From Candidatus Latescibacterota bacterium (GTDB lineage: Bacteria; Latescibacterota; UBA2968; UBA8231), in NCBI GenBank assembly GCA_016187725.1, contig JACPJE010000020.1, positions 1 to 45,011 of the forward strand: 45,011 nt of DNA, given 5' to 3'. The position numbers were made by a program, and so were the translations under genes. Shown one piece after another: positions 8,696-16,288 of the stretch. Under the pieces are notes generated by a model. That model saw nothing but the letters and a program-made list of their open reading frames with translations. It was not told the DNA's origin and made no database searches. The first letter of the stretch is position 1. Each line of letters starts with the position of its first letter.

Positions 8696-10183
8696 ATGAG
8701 TGCAACATTGGACCTGCGCGGCGCCAAGATCCTCATCGTCGATGACGTGCCGACCATCCTAGAGATACTGCGCCGGACACTGGAGGAGGCCGGGTACCTC
8801 ATTTTGGTAGCGCCCACCGGCAAACTGGCCCTGCGCATCGCCGCCGAGGTGCGGCCAGACCTGGTCCTGTTGGACGTGCTTTTGCCCGACCTGAACGGTT
8901 TCGAGGTCTGCCACCGACTCAAGGCCGAGCCGCTCACCCGGGACATCCCGGTGGTTTTCCTCACCTCCCAGCCCGAAACCGAGGAGGTCATCAGAGGATT
9001 CAGGGCGGGTGGGGTGGATTATATCCTCAAGCCCTTTCAAAGGGAGGAGCTGCTGGTCCGCATCCGCACCCACCTGGAAAAGGCGCGCCTGATCCAGGCG
9101 CTGGTGGAGAAGAACCGCGCTCTGGAGGAGGAGATGGCCCGGCGGGAGCAGCTGACCGGGGAGCGCAACCGCCTTTCCGAGCGCCTCTCCCTGGTCTCGC
9201 AGCACGAGGCCGAGCGCTGGGGCATCGCCGGTCTGGTGGGTCAGAGCCGATCCATCCAGCGGACCCTGGAGGAGATCGATCTGCTGCACCAGACCTCCAC
9301 CACCGCGGTGCTGATCTGCGGGGAGAGCGGCACCGGCAAGGAACTGGTCGCCCGCGCCCTGCACTTTGGGGGTGGCCGCGCCGAAGGCCCCTTCGTGCCG
9401 GTCAACTGCGCGGCCATCCCCGGAGAGCTGGCCGAATCCCTCTTCTTCGGCCATGCACCGGGGGCTTTCACCGGCGCTGGCACCTATCGCAGCGGGTACT
9501 TTGAGCTAGCCCACGGCGGCACCCTTTTTCTGGACGAGGTCGGCGATCTGCCGCTGGACTTGCAGCCCAAACTGCTGCGGATTCTGGAAGACGGCCGCAT
9601 CCGGCCGGTGGGCAGCGTGGAGGAGAAGACCCTGGAGGTGCGGGTGGTGGCGGCCACCAATACCGACCTGCAACAGCAGATCCAGGCCGGCCGGTTCCGG
9701 CAGGACCTCTATTTCCGCCTGGCCCGTTTCACCGTGCAGACAGCGCCCCTGCGCCAGCGGCGCGAGGATATCCCGATCCTGGCCCGGCACTTCCTCTCCC
9801 TCTTCGCCCGGGAGATGAAACTGGAAGCGCCCCCCCTCAGCCCCGAGGCCCTGGTCGCGCTGGAGAACTACGACTTCCCCGGCAATGTGCGCGAGTTGAA
9901 GAACATGGTCGAGCGCGCCCTGCTCGAAAGCCGGGGCGCCCAGATCCGGCCCGGGCATCTGCATTTTTCCCCCCTGCCAGGCCCTTCCCCTGCCGCCATG
10001 GCAGGCGTTGAGCTCGCGTCCCTCCCCTTCGAACTAGACCGGGCGCTGGCCCAGACCGAGATCGCCCTGATCAAACGCGCCCTGGCCCAGACCGGCGAGA
10101 ACGTGGCAGCAGCAGCCCGCTTGCTGGACACCAACCGCAACCGCATCTACCGCGCGCTGGGGAAACAGCCTGACAATCTGTGA
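8696..10183 (+). CDS. NtrC-family sigma-54-dependent response regulator
   Basis: 495 residues in three parts. A receiver (ILIVDD; phosphoacceptor Asp in LVLLDVLLPD near 62; FLTSQ; DYILKPF) is followed by a charged coiled-coil linker around residues 125-165. The AAA+ domain has Walker A GESGTGKE, the sigma-54-contacting loop GHAPGAFTGA, Walker B GGTLFLDEVGDLPL, and arginine-finger regions FRQDLYFRL and PGNVREL. The C-terminal Fis-type helix-turn-helix is ENVAAAARLLDTNRNRIYRAL. It activates sigma-54 promoters when phosphorylated. Three direct repeats and a consensus -24/-12 promoter lie immediately 3', so those are its likely binding sites. The hybrid kinase encoded at 12.7-15.6 kb is the probable partner. 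Confidence 0.93.
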   Translation: MSATLDLRGAKILIVDDVPTILEILRRTLEEAGYLILVAPTGKLALRIAAEVRPDLVLLDVLLPDLNGFEVCHRLKAEPLTRDIPVVFLTSQPETEEVIRGFRAGGVDYILKPFQREELLVRIRTHLEKARLIQALVEKNRALEEEMARREQLTGERNRLSERLSLVSQHEAERWGIAGLVGQSRSIQRTLEEIDLLHQTSTTAVLICGESGTGKELVARALHFGGGRAEGPFVPVNCAAIPGELAESLFFGHAPGAFTGAGTYRSGYFELAHGGTLFLDEVGDLPLDLQPKLLRILEDGRIRPVGSVEEKTLEVRVVAATNTDLQQQIQAGRFRQDLYFRLARFTVQTAPLRQRREDIPILARHFLSLFAREMKLEAPPLSPEALVALENYDFPGNVRELKNMVERALLESRGAQIRPGHLHFSPLPGPSPAAMAGVELASLPFELDRALAQTEIALIKRALAQTGENVAAAARLLDTNRNRIYRALGKQPDNL

Positions 10184-10239
10184 CATATTGTAGCATCTCC
10201 ATGTGACCGGCCGTAGCATTGTGTGACCGGCCGTAGCAT
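10179..10239 (+). promoter_or_regulatory. three direct repeats TGTGAC-N6-TAGCAT, putative enhancer sites
   Basis: Copies at 10179-10196 (spacer ATATTG, overlapping the regulator's stop codon), 10202-10219 and 10222-10239 (both spacer CGGCCG). Copies 2 and 3 are 20 bp apart, about two helical turns; copies 1 and 2 are 23 bp apart. They lie roughly 80-140 bp upstream of the sigma-54 -24 element, the typical distance for upstream activating sequences. The activator gene ends inside copy 1. Confidence 0.75.
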
Positions 10240-10317
10240 GCCCGCCCGCACCATTTACCCCCTCACCTCTATTCACCTTCTTGTTTTACCGTGAATTGGA
10301 TCGCTCTTGGGCTTCAG

Positions 10318-10333
10318 TGGCACGGACCTTGCA
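10318..10333 (+). promoter_or_regulatory. sigma-54 (-24/-12) promoter
   Basis: TGGCAC-GGACC-TTGCA matches the RpoN consensus TGGCACG-N4-TTGCW at every fixed position, with correct GG-to-GC spacing. Transcription should start near 10344, giving a leader of about 170 nt before the ATG at 10517. A sigma-54 activator gene and three repeated candidate enhancer sites lie directly upstream. Confidence 0.87.
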
Positions 10334-10373
10334 TAAAAAGCTTATGGCAATCCACAGCCTGCCATTCCCAAAC

Positions 10374-10498
10374 TTGACTTCCTCGTAAAAAGCCTGCACG
10401 ACACCATAGATCCACAAGATCTGGTATGGATCAGACACCAGATGGCGCAAGGTGTCGTAGCCCAGATGGGTCGCCGGGACTTTTTACGAATGAATCAA
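10374..10498. repeat. 125-bp terminal-inverted-repeat element in the 5' leader
   Basis: The ends are TTGACTTCCTCGTAAAAAG (10374-10392) and CTTTTTACGAATGAATCAA (10480-10498); the reverse complement of the right arm matches the left at about 15 of 19 positions, with TCGTAAAAAG perfect. Nested inside are ACGACACC/GGTGTCGT (10398-10405, 10451-10458) and ATCTGGT/ACCAGAT (10419-10425, 10437-10443). It is wholly inside the predicted sigma-54 transcript, so it would fold as leader RNA. Either a MITE-like insertion or a structured regulatory leader; from memory, TCGTAAAAAG arms recur in deltaproteobacterial intergenic repeats. The gap 10184-10516 otherwise holds only the repeats and promoter listed. 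Confidence 0.65.
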
Positions 10499-10516
10499 AC
10501 TTGAAGAGGTTGATCC

Positions 10517-11023
10517 ATGTCCAAGTTTCTTTTGGCTTGCGCCTGCGCAGGTTCTCTGGGCTGGGCCTGCACTGCGCTTGCCAAGGCTGCCCAGGAGGAG
10601 CAGTTGATCGATTTCGCGACGCAGGTTCAGCCGATCTTCGCTCGCAGCTGTGCCACCAACTCCTGCCATGCCGGCGCCAACCCCCAGCAAGGCCTGAGCC
10701 TGGAGGCAGGGAAGTCGTACGACAATATCGTCAACGTCCCCAGCACCGAAGCCCTCTCGGCGATGCGGGTCACCCCCTTTGATGCGGAGAACAGCTATCT
10801 CTACCGGAAACTCAAGGGGGAGCAGGCGGACCTTGGGGGGAGCGGAAGTCGGATGCCCTCTGGGAGGCCTGCCCTCGTTGAGGACCAGATCGAGCTGATC
10901 GAGGCTTGGATCAACCAGGGCGCCTTGAAGGAACCCCCTCCTCCGGTCACCGCTGTGGAGGCCTCGGCCTGGGGCCAGGTCAAGAGCCTGGTGGAGGAGC
11001 GGGGGAAGCAGGCTGCGGACTGA
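10517..11023 (+). CDS. secreted cytochrome-c-like protein with CX4CH motif
   Basis: 168 residues. The signal peptide is MSKFLLACACAGSLGWACTA with cleavage near ALAKA. The mature part has FATQVQPIFARSCATNSCHA; the CATNSCH is a CX4CH, an expanded form of the CXXCH heme attachment site seen in planctomycete-type and other environmental cytochrome-like domains. GLSLEAGKSYDNIVNVPS, SYLYRKLKG, a possible axial Met in GSRMPSG, and the closing ELIEAWINQGA helix all fit. Probably periplasmic and involved in electron transfer; heme attachment through CX4CH is inferred. First gene after the sigma-54 promoter; ribosome site AGAGG before the ATG. Confidence 0.78.
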   Translation: MSKFLLACACAGSLGWACTALAKAAQEEQLIDFATQVQPIFARSCATNSCHAGANPQQGLSLEAGKSYDNIVNVPSTEALSAMRVTPFDAENSYLYRKLKGEQADLGGSGSRMPSGRPALVEDQIELIEAWINQGALKEPPPPVTAVEASAWGQVKSLVEERGKQAAD

Positions 11024-11110
11024 GGCCCTGCTGGAACCGGCCCGCAGACGCGAATCCCCCGGATTCACCGGTATTCCAAACCCAACCCTTACGCCCGTCA
11101 GGAGGAGAAA

Positions 11111-11683
11111 ATGAGCAGGAATGCAGCAGTATTCGCCACCATGGCCGCGATGGTGTGGACGATCGGTTGCGGCGGACAAGATCCGCTGTCTTCTCAGAGC
11201 GGAGGGCCTGATTCGCCGGCGGCCAAGCTGGTTATTTCTCGCACCAAAGCCGGCGGCGGTTTGGGTGCAGGCAGGACCAGGTCGGAGGGGAAAGCCACGG
11301 TCTTCTCTACGGTGATCACCGGGGACCAGGAAGTGCCGGGGGTCACCACCGCAGCCTCGGGCATCGGCACCTTTACCCTGAATGCCGACAAGACCCGGCT
11401 GAGCTTCAAGATCACAGTGTACGATCTCAGTGCGTTTGCGGCCGCCCACTTCCACAACGCGGCCGTCGGGACGAATGGCGGGGTGGTGCGCGGTTTCTCG
11501 GCCAGCGAGATCACCAGCATGGGTGCCAACACCTGGCGCGTCAGCGGCGCCTGGACCAGCACCGATGCCCAGCCCTTGACCCCGGCCCTGGTGGAGGCGC
11601 TGGAAGCCGGCAACCTCTACGTGAACTTCCACACCGCGGCGCATGGGGGCGGAGAACTGCGCGGCCAGGTGGAACCTCTGTGA
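11111..11683 (+). CDS. CHRD-domain lipoprotein
   Basis: 190 residues. A short signal sequence ends in a lipobox-like TIGCGG (Cys about residue 21), so it is probably a lipid-anchored envelope protein. A Gly/Ser/Pro-rich linker leads to a CHRD domain: TVITGDQEVPGVTTAASGIG, FTLNADKTRLSFKITVYDL, AAHFHNAAVGTNGGVVRGF, NLYVNFHTAAHGGGELRGQV. CHRD domains were named from chordin; in bacteria they are secreted and of unknown function. Several conserved His (AAHFHNAA, NFHTAAHGGGE) could bind metal, which would suit the copper/heme neighbours, but that is inference. AGGAGGAG precedes the ATG. Confidence 0.88.
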   Translation: MSRNAAVFATMAAMVWTIGCGGQDPLSSQSGGPDSPAAKLVISRTKAGGGLGAGRTRSEGKATVFSTVITGDQEVPGVTTAASGIGTFTLNADKTRLSFKITVYDLSAFAAAHFHNAAVGTNGGVVRGFSASEITSMGANTWRVSGAWTSTDAQPLTPALVEALEAGNLYVNFHTAAHGGGELRGQVEPL

Positions 11684-11781
11684 GCTCCTGAGTACAGCGC
11701 CACAGAGGAAGGGGAACAAAATCGGGCGCGTGTATTGTCTCCCTTTTAGACTGCACCCGGCTGCCGCCCTCAGAGGACCCT

Positions 11782-12111
11782 ATGGCCGCTGGCCGAAGCC
11801 GAGTGGTCAAAAGACTGCTTTTCGCGTTGTTCCTGTTTCTGGATGTCAGCGTGGAAGCCCGCTCCTTCAGGGTGGGCCAGATTCCAAACGGCAATGTCAA
11901 CCAGTGTGCCAACTGCCACCTCAATCCCGGCGGAGGTGGTCTCCGCAATACCTTCGGCCAGGCGGTGGAGGCTGGCCTGATTTCCGGTGACGTAGATTGG
12001 GGGGCGACGCTGGCCGCGCTGGACTCCGATGGCGATGGTTTTACCAACGGCCAGGAGTTGCAGGATCCGCTCCGTAGACGGCGACGGGAGAAGAGAAGGG
12101 GAGGTTCGTAG
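11782..12111 (+). CDS. small secreted c-type cytochrome with calcium-binding-like loop
   Basis: 109 residues. After a hydrophobic signal (LLFALFLFLDVSVEA) the mature protein has one canonical heme site, QCANCHLNPGGGGLRNTFGQ, and then LDSDGDGFTNGQELQDP, a DxDxDG calcium-binding loop of the EF-hand/thrombospondin type-3 kind. The C-terminus becomes an Arg-rich LRRRRREKRRGGS. In the next frame the same bases encode RSVDGDGR, so a small frameshift near 12070 may have replaced a second calcium loop. Probably periplasmic or surface electron carrier. Located in the sigma-54-led gene series. Confidence 0.72.
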   Translation: MAAGRSRVVKRLLFALFLFLDVSVEARSFRVGQIPNGNVNQCANCHLNPGGGGLRNTFGQAVEAGLISGDVDWGATLAALDSDGDGFTNGQELQDPLRRRRREKRRGGS

Positions 12112-12189
12112 GAGGATTGCTGCCCTAGGCAGCGAACCGGGTAGAGCGCTGCCTAAAATTACACCTCTCACCCTCTGGAGACGATTGCC

Positions 12190-12624
12190 ATGCGGCGCTG
12201 GATGTCCTTTCCTTTGTTCTGGCTGCTCCTCCTCCTGCTCCTCGGGATGATCCTGGCGAATGGGTGTGGCGAAGGTGGCGCCAATCCTGTGCGGCCCGTA
12301 AATGGCTTTATCGAGATAACAGTTAGCGCTTTTGAATTCAAACCAGACCGGATTGCGATGGAGGTGGGCCAACAGGTAATCCTGAAGGTGGCCAATACAG
12401 ACAACGCCCGCCATACTTTCACCATCAAAGACCGGGGCATCGGCGCAGAGATCTTCCCGGGCAATTCCGCAACCATAGACCTGACCGGGACAGGGGAGGG
12501 GACCTACACCTTTTACTGCTCGGTGCCAGGGCATCGGGAAAAGGGAATGGAGGGAACCCTTTTTGTCACCCAAAGGCCGTTCATACCGACGCCCTCCAGC
12601 GGCGGAGGGGGGTATAGTTATTGA
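12190..12624 (+). CDS. cupredoxin lipoprotein
   Basis: 144 residues. The signal sequence has a long Leu run (FWLLLLLLLGMILANGCGEG) ending in a lipobox Cys at about 27. The rest is a type-1 copper (plastocyanin/azurin-like) domain: ITVSAFEFKPDRIAMEVGQQ; ligand His in NARHTF; GTYTFYCSVPGHREKGMEG, which supplies Cys, His and Met with normal spacing. It should carry one electron per copper outside the cytoplasmic membrane. The tail PTPSSGGGGYSY is low-complexity. Last gene of the plus-strand series, convergent with the kinase operon. Confidence 0.9.
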   Translation: MRRWMSFPLFWLLLLLLLGMILANGCGEGGANPVRPVNGFIEITVSAFEFKPDRIAMEVGQQVILKVANTDNARHTFTIKDRGIGAEIFPGNSATIDLTGTGEGTYTFYCSVPGHREKGMEGTLFVTQRPFIPTPSSGGGGYSY

Positions 12625-12660
12625 ACCGGTGCTGTCGAGCCGCGAATTTTGCCGCTGGGA

Positions 12661-12680
12661 CGACAGACCCACCTCTGTCG
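12661..12680. terminator. hairpin between convergent operons
   Basis: CGACAGA (12661-12667) and TCTGTCG (12674-12680) form a perfect 7-bp stem with loop CCCACC in the short gap between the cupredoxin stop (12624) and kinase stop (12711). Its position suits a bidirectional terminator, but no T-run follows on either strand. Confidence 0.35.
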
Positions 12681-12710
12681 CCCCGGCTGTCTTGGTACTG
12701 CTGGCGCTGT

Positions 12711-15618
12711 TCAGGCGCGAGCCTGGCGCCGGTTGAGCCGCTGCCAGATCTGGCCCACCAGGCGCTCGACCTCGGCCCGTTCGAAGGGTTTGGGGAAGAC
12801 GATGTCCACCCCCTGGATCTGCTCGGCGGCGGTGTCCCGGTACTGCCAGCCGGTCATCATCACCACCACCGTGCCCGGGGCGCGGCACGCTGCCGCGACC
12901 ACCTCCAGCCCCGAGATTTCGGGCATGACCCAGTCGGTGATCACCGCGTCGTAGGTCTGCCTTTCCAGGGCCTGCAGGCCCTCCTGCCCGCCGCAGGCGG
13001 TGTCCACCTGGTGGCCCTCCAGCAGGGCCGGCAGCAGTTCGAGGACCAGGGGCTCGTCGTCCACTACCAGCAGGCGCAGCGGCCCGACCTGGGCTTCCTC
13101 CTCGGCGGGTGCTGCCGGGGCGGGAGCGGTCAGGGGCACCCGGATGGCCAGGGTGGTGCCCCGGCCCGGGGCGCTGTCCAGGTCCACCTGTCCCCCCATG
13201 CCCTGCACCAGGCCCCACACCGTGCTCAATCCCAGTCCCGTGCCCTGCTCCGGTCCCTTGGTGGTGAAGAAAGGTTCGAAGACCCGCCGGCGGGTCGGTG
13301 CGTCCATGCCCATGCCGGTGTCCTGGACGCTCAGCACCAACTCCTGGTCGGCGCGCCTCACGCCGATGGCGATGGTGCCGCCCTGGGGCATAGCGTCCAC
13401 CGCGTTGAAGATCAGGTTGGAGAGGATTTCCTCCCAGGCCGAGCCCTGGCTGGCGATGGGGGGAACAGGCTCCAGTTCCAGCTCGATGCGCACGGTGCGG
13501 CCCTGGCGTTCCGGCTCGGTTTTCCAGCGGGGCCGGGTGAGGTCCACGGTGTCGCGCACCACCTGGTGCAGGTCCACCGGCGACTTTTTGCTCAGGTCGA
13601 TGGGCCGGCCAAAGGTCTGGATGCGGCGCACGATGGCCGCGCAGCGGCGGGCCGACTCGCTGATCCGCCGCAGATCCTGGCGCACAGTCTCGGGCAAATC
13701 CTGGCGCAGCTCGCTCAGCTCGGCGTTGCCCAGCACCACGGTGAGCAGGTTGTTGAAGTTGTGGGCCACCCCGGCGGCCATCTCGCCCAGGGCGCGCAGT
13801 TTCTCGGCCTGGGCCAGCTGCTCGCGGAAGCGGTGGGTGGCCTGCTCGCGCTCGCGCCGGGCCGTCAGGTCGCGGCCCACCCCGTGGGTGCCCACCGGTT
13901 TCCCGCCCTCCATGATCCAGCGCGACACCACTTCGAGGATGGCCTGCTGGCCCTTGCCCAGCGCGAGGCGGGCCTCGAAGACCGGCCGCGGCGCCCCGGG
14001 AGGCAGCTGGCGATCCCCCTCCCGCAGGCGCCGGGCATCCTCGGGGACCAGCAAATCGTAGAAGGGCTGGCCCCGCAGTTCCTCCTCGGCGCGTCCCAGA
14101 AACTCCAGCCCCGCCCGGTTCACCGAGGTGAGGCACATTTCCAGATCGGTGGTGTAGACCAGATCCTGGGCGCTGTCGAAGAGGTCGCGGTAGCGGCGCT
14201 CCGATTCGGCCAGGGCCTCGCGCGAGTGGGCCAGGCTTTCGGTCATGTGGTTGAAGGAGCCGGCCAGTTCGCCCAACTCGCCCCCGGTGGAAACGGTCAG
14301 CCGGTGGGACAATTCCCCGGCCGCCAGCCGCCGGGTGCCCTCGACCAGGGCCTCCACCGGCCGGGCGATGCGGCTCACCCCTACCAGGCTGAAGAGGGCG
14401 GCGATCAGCAGCACCCCGGCCCCGACCAGCAGCAGGACGCGCTCCAGCTGGCGCAGGAATTCGGTGGCTTCGTCCAGCGAGCGCTGGATGAGGTAGAAGC
14501 CCTGGCCAAAGGGGTAGGCCAGCGACAGGTAGGTCTCCTCGTCCAGCACCATCTCGAAGGTGCTGCCTTCGCGGGTCGTCCATTCCCCCAGGCGCGCTTC
14601 GAGCTGGCCCTGGGAAGCGGTGGTCCCGGTGGAGGCCAGGACCCTGCCCTCTGCCGCGAAGGTCACCTCGCTGAGGGTCATGGCCTGCAGCTGGCGGGCC
14701 AGCCGGTCGTCGATCTCGTAGCCCGTGCTCAGGGTGCCGACGATCTGGTCCTGGGAGAAGACCGGCACGCTCACCAGTTGGAAGAGGCGGCCCGACTCGG
14801 TGTATAGGCCCTGGTACTCGCCTCCTTCTAGGGCTTCCCGAACTCCGGCAGTGGCGGCCAGTTGCTCGCCGTACCCGGTCTGGTACACGACCAGGTCGAG
14901 GAACTGGCCCTCAGCGTCGGCCACCCCCAGCAGGTCAGCGCCCAGGCCGAGCTGGAGCTTGCCCAGCAGTACCGCCAGGCTGTCGGCCTCGCCCCAGCCC
15001 ACGGCTCTGCAGGTGGGTCCTGACTCGCCCCAGGCCAGCAGGAACTGGTCCAGGCCCTCGCCCGGGGCATGCCCCAGGAAGCCGGCGACCAGGGCGCCCA
15101 GCGCCTTTCCCTCCTGCTCTCCGGACTCCGTCCGGACGGGCACCGCCACCACCTGGTACTCGCCCTCTTCCAGGCGCCAGGTGCCCGCAGGGGACACCTC
15201 CGGGCTCCGGAGCGGCGGGCCGGCCCATCCTGACGCGGGCCAGGGCGCGGCCAGTGCGGTCGGTAACGGTGAAGAGATGGCTGCCGATGAGGGCCTGGAA
15301 GCGCTTGGCTTCGCGGATGGCAGTGCGGGCCTGGTACTCGGGATCAGCGGCGGGGATGTCGACGGTGGCGTTGAAGCGCGGGTCCTCGGCCACCACCATG
15401 CTCTGGGAGCGCAGCCACAGGCCGCGCTCACGCAGGAAGCGCTCGAAGACCTGGTGGGTCTTTTCCAGGTCGCGGGCTACTTCGGAATAGATTCGCTGGC
15501 TCACGTACAGGCGGATCACCGCCAGGGAGGTGCCCAGCAGGGCGAACACCACCCCGAAGGTGAAGAGCAGCATCCGGCCGCGCAGGGTGAGGCCGGCGCG
15601 CGCCTGGGCCGGGCTCAC
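12711..15618 (-). CDS. hybrid sensor histidine kinase (Cache-HAMP-PAS-HisKA-HATPase-REC), frameshifted
   Basis: Starts at GTG 15618 (GTGA overlap with the upstream stop). Membrane segment LLFTFGVVFALLGTSLAVIR leads into a large extracytoplasmic Cache-like sensor; a second membrane segment is LLLVGAGVLLIAALFSLVGV. Then come HAMP (RPVEALVEGTRRLAAGELSH), PAS (SERRYRDLFDSAQDLVYTTD), HisKA with phospho-His in GEMAAGVAHNFNNLL, HATPase boxes NLIFNAVDAM, DTGMGM, GTGLGLS, and a receiver with Asp in DAVITDWVMPE. The total length, 2908 nt, is not a multiple of three: frame changes between about 15190 and 15230 in the sensor domain, after TDRTGRALARVRMG. This is either a sequencing indel or a real inactivating mutation. 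Likely partner of the sigma-54 regulator encoded at 8.7 kb. Confidence 0.85.
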
Positions 15619-16280
15619 AGCGACAGTCCCACCTCGACGGTTCCGGTAGCCGGCACCACCACCTGCACGGCCTGCTCGCCCTGGGTGGGGTGCCAGGCTT
15701 TGAGGGTGTAGGTGCCGGCCGGCACTTCGCCGATCTGGAAGCGTCCGCCCGCGTCGGGCAGGGTGAAGAAGGGGTTGTCGAGCACCAGGATGTAGGCCTT
15801 CATGTCGGCGTGGATCTCGCAGTGGATCACCACCACCGCTGGCCGGGTGAAGGTCTGGCTGGCGGTGCCGCCCTGGCCGAAGCGCCCCAGGTCGAAGCGC
15901 TCGCCGCCGGCCACTGAGAAGACATTGTGGTAGAAGTTGTCCTCGTTGGGAAACTCGACGGTGGTGCCCACCAGCACCGGCAGCACGCGAGGGATGAACT
16001 GCTGGCCGTGTTGAGCCATGCTCAGCGGGCGGGCGGGTGGAGGGTACTGCCTGCCCCGCTCCACGCCCTGGAGCAGCACCACCACTTCCCCAAAGACCGC
16101 GCTGTCCGCAGCCTCGCCCCGGGCCGAGCGGTAGGGACCCAGGTAATAGCGGGGGGGAACCTTGGACTTGGCGGCCGGCTTGAGGGTCACCGCCCCGGTC
16201 ACGGTGCCGGCCTGCGCCAGACCGGGGAGCAGATGGGTCAGAGCCAGGGCCAGGCAGCACAGCTTCCACGTCGCGCGCAT
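15615..16280 (-). CDS. secreted cupredoxin-like protein with carboxypeptidase-regulatory-like repeat
   Basis: 221 residues. Signal peptide with cleavage near LAQA. The central part looks like a type-1 copper site: VGTTVEFPNEDNFYHNVFSV supplies a His, and VIHCEIHADMKAYILV gives Cys-x2-His-x2-Met. The C-terminal FTLPDAGGRFQIGEVPAGTY then TLKAWHP resembles a carboxypeptidase-regulatory-like beta-sandwich. Proteins of this layout are often annotated as methylamine-utilisation-like or plastocyanin-like; substrate unknown. Middle gene of porin-cupredoxin-kinase: 8 nt after the porin stop, overlapping the kinase start by 4 nt. I infer that it presents a ligand or metal to the kinase, or is a co-regulated redox carrier. 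Confidence 0.8.
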   Translation of the reverse strand: MRATWKLCCLALALTHLLPGLAQAGTVTGAVTLKPAAKSKVPPRYYLGPYRSARGEAADSAVFGEVVVLLQGVERGRQYPPPARPLSMAQHGQQFIPRVLPVLVGTTVEFPNEDNFYHNVFSVAGGERFDLGRFGQGGTASQTFTRPAVVVIHCEIHADMKAYILVLDNPFFTLPDAGGRFQIGEVPAGTYTLKAWHPTQGEQAVQVVVPATGTVEVGLSL

Positions 16281-16288
16281 GGCAGTCC

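Noticed and set aside
10179-10239. CRISPR-like array
   Set aside because: Three 18-bp units with 2-5 bp gaps cannot hold spacers; position fits enhancer sites.
12621-14807. 728-codon plus-strand open frame opposite the kinase
   Set aside because: GC-rich codon artefact; the minus strand encodes clear HisKA/HATPase/receiver domains.
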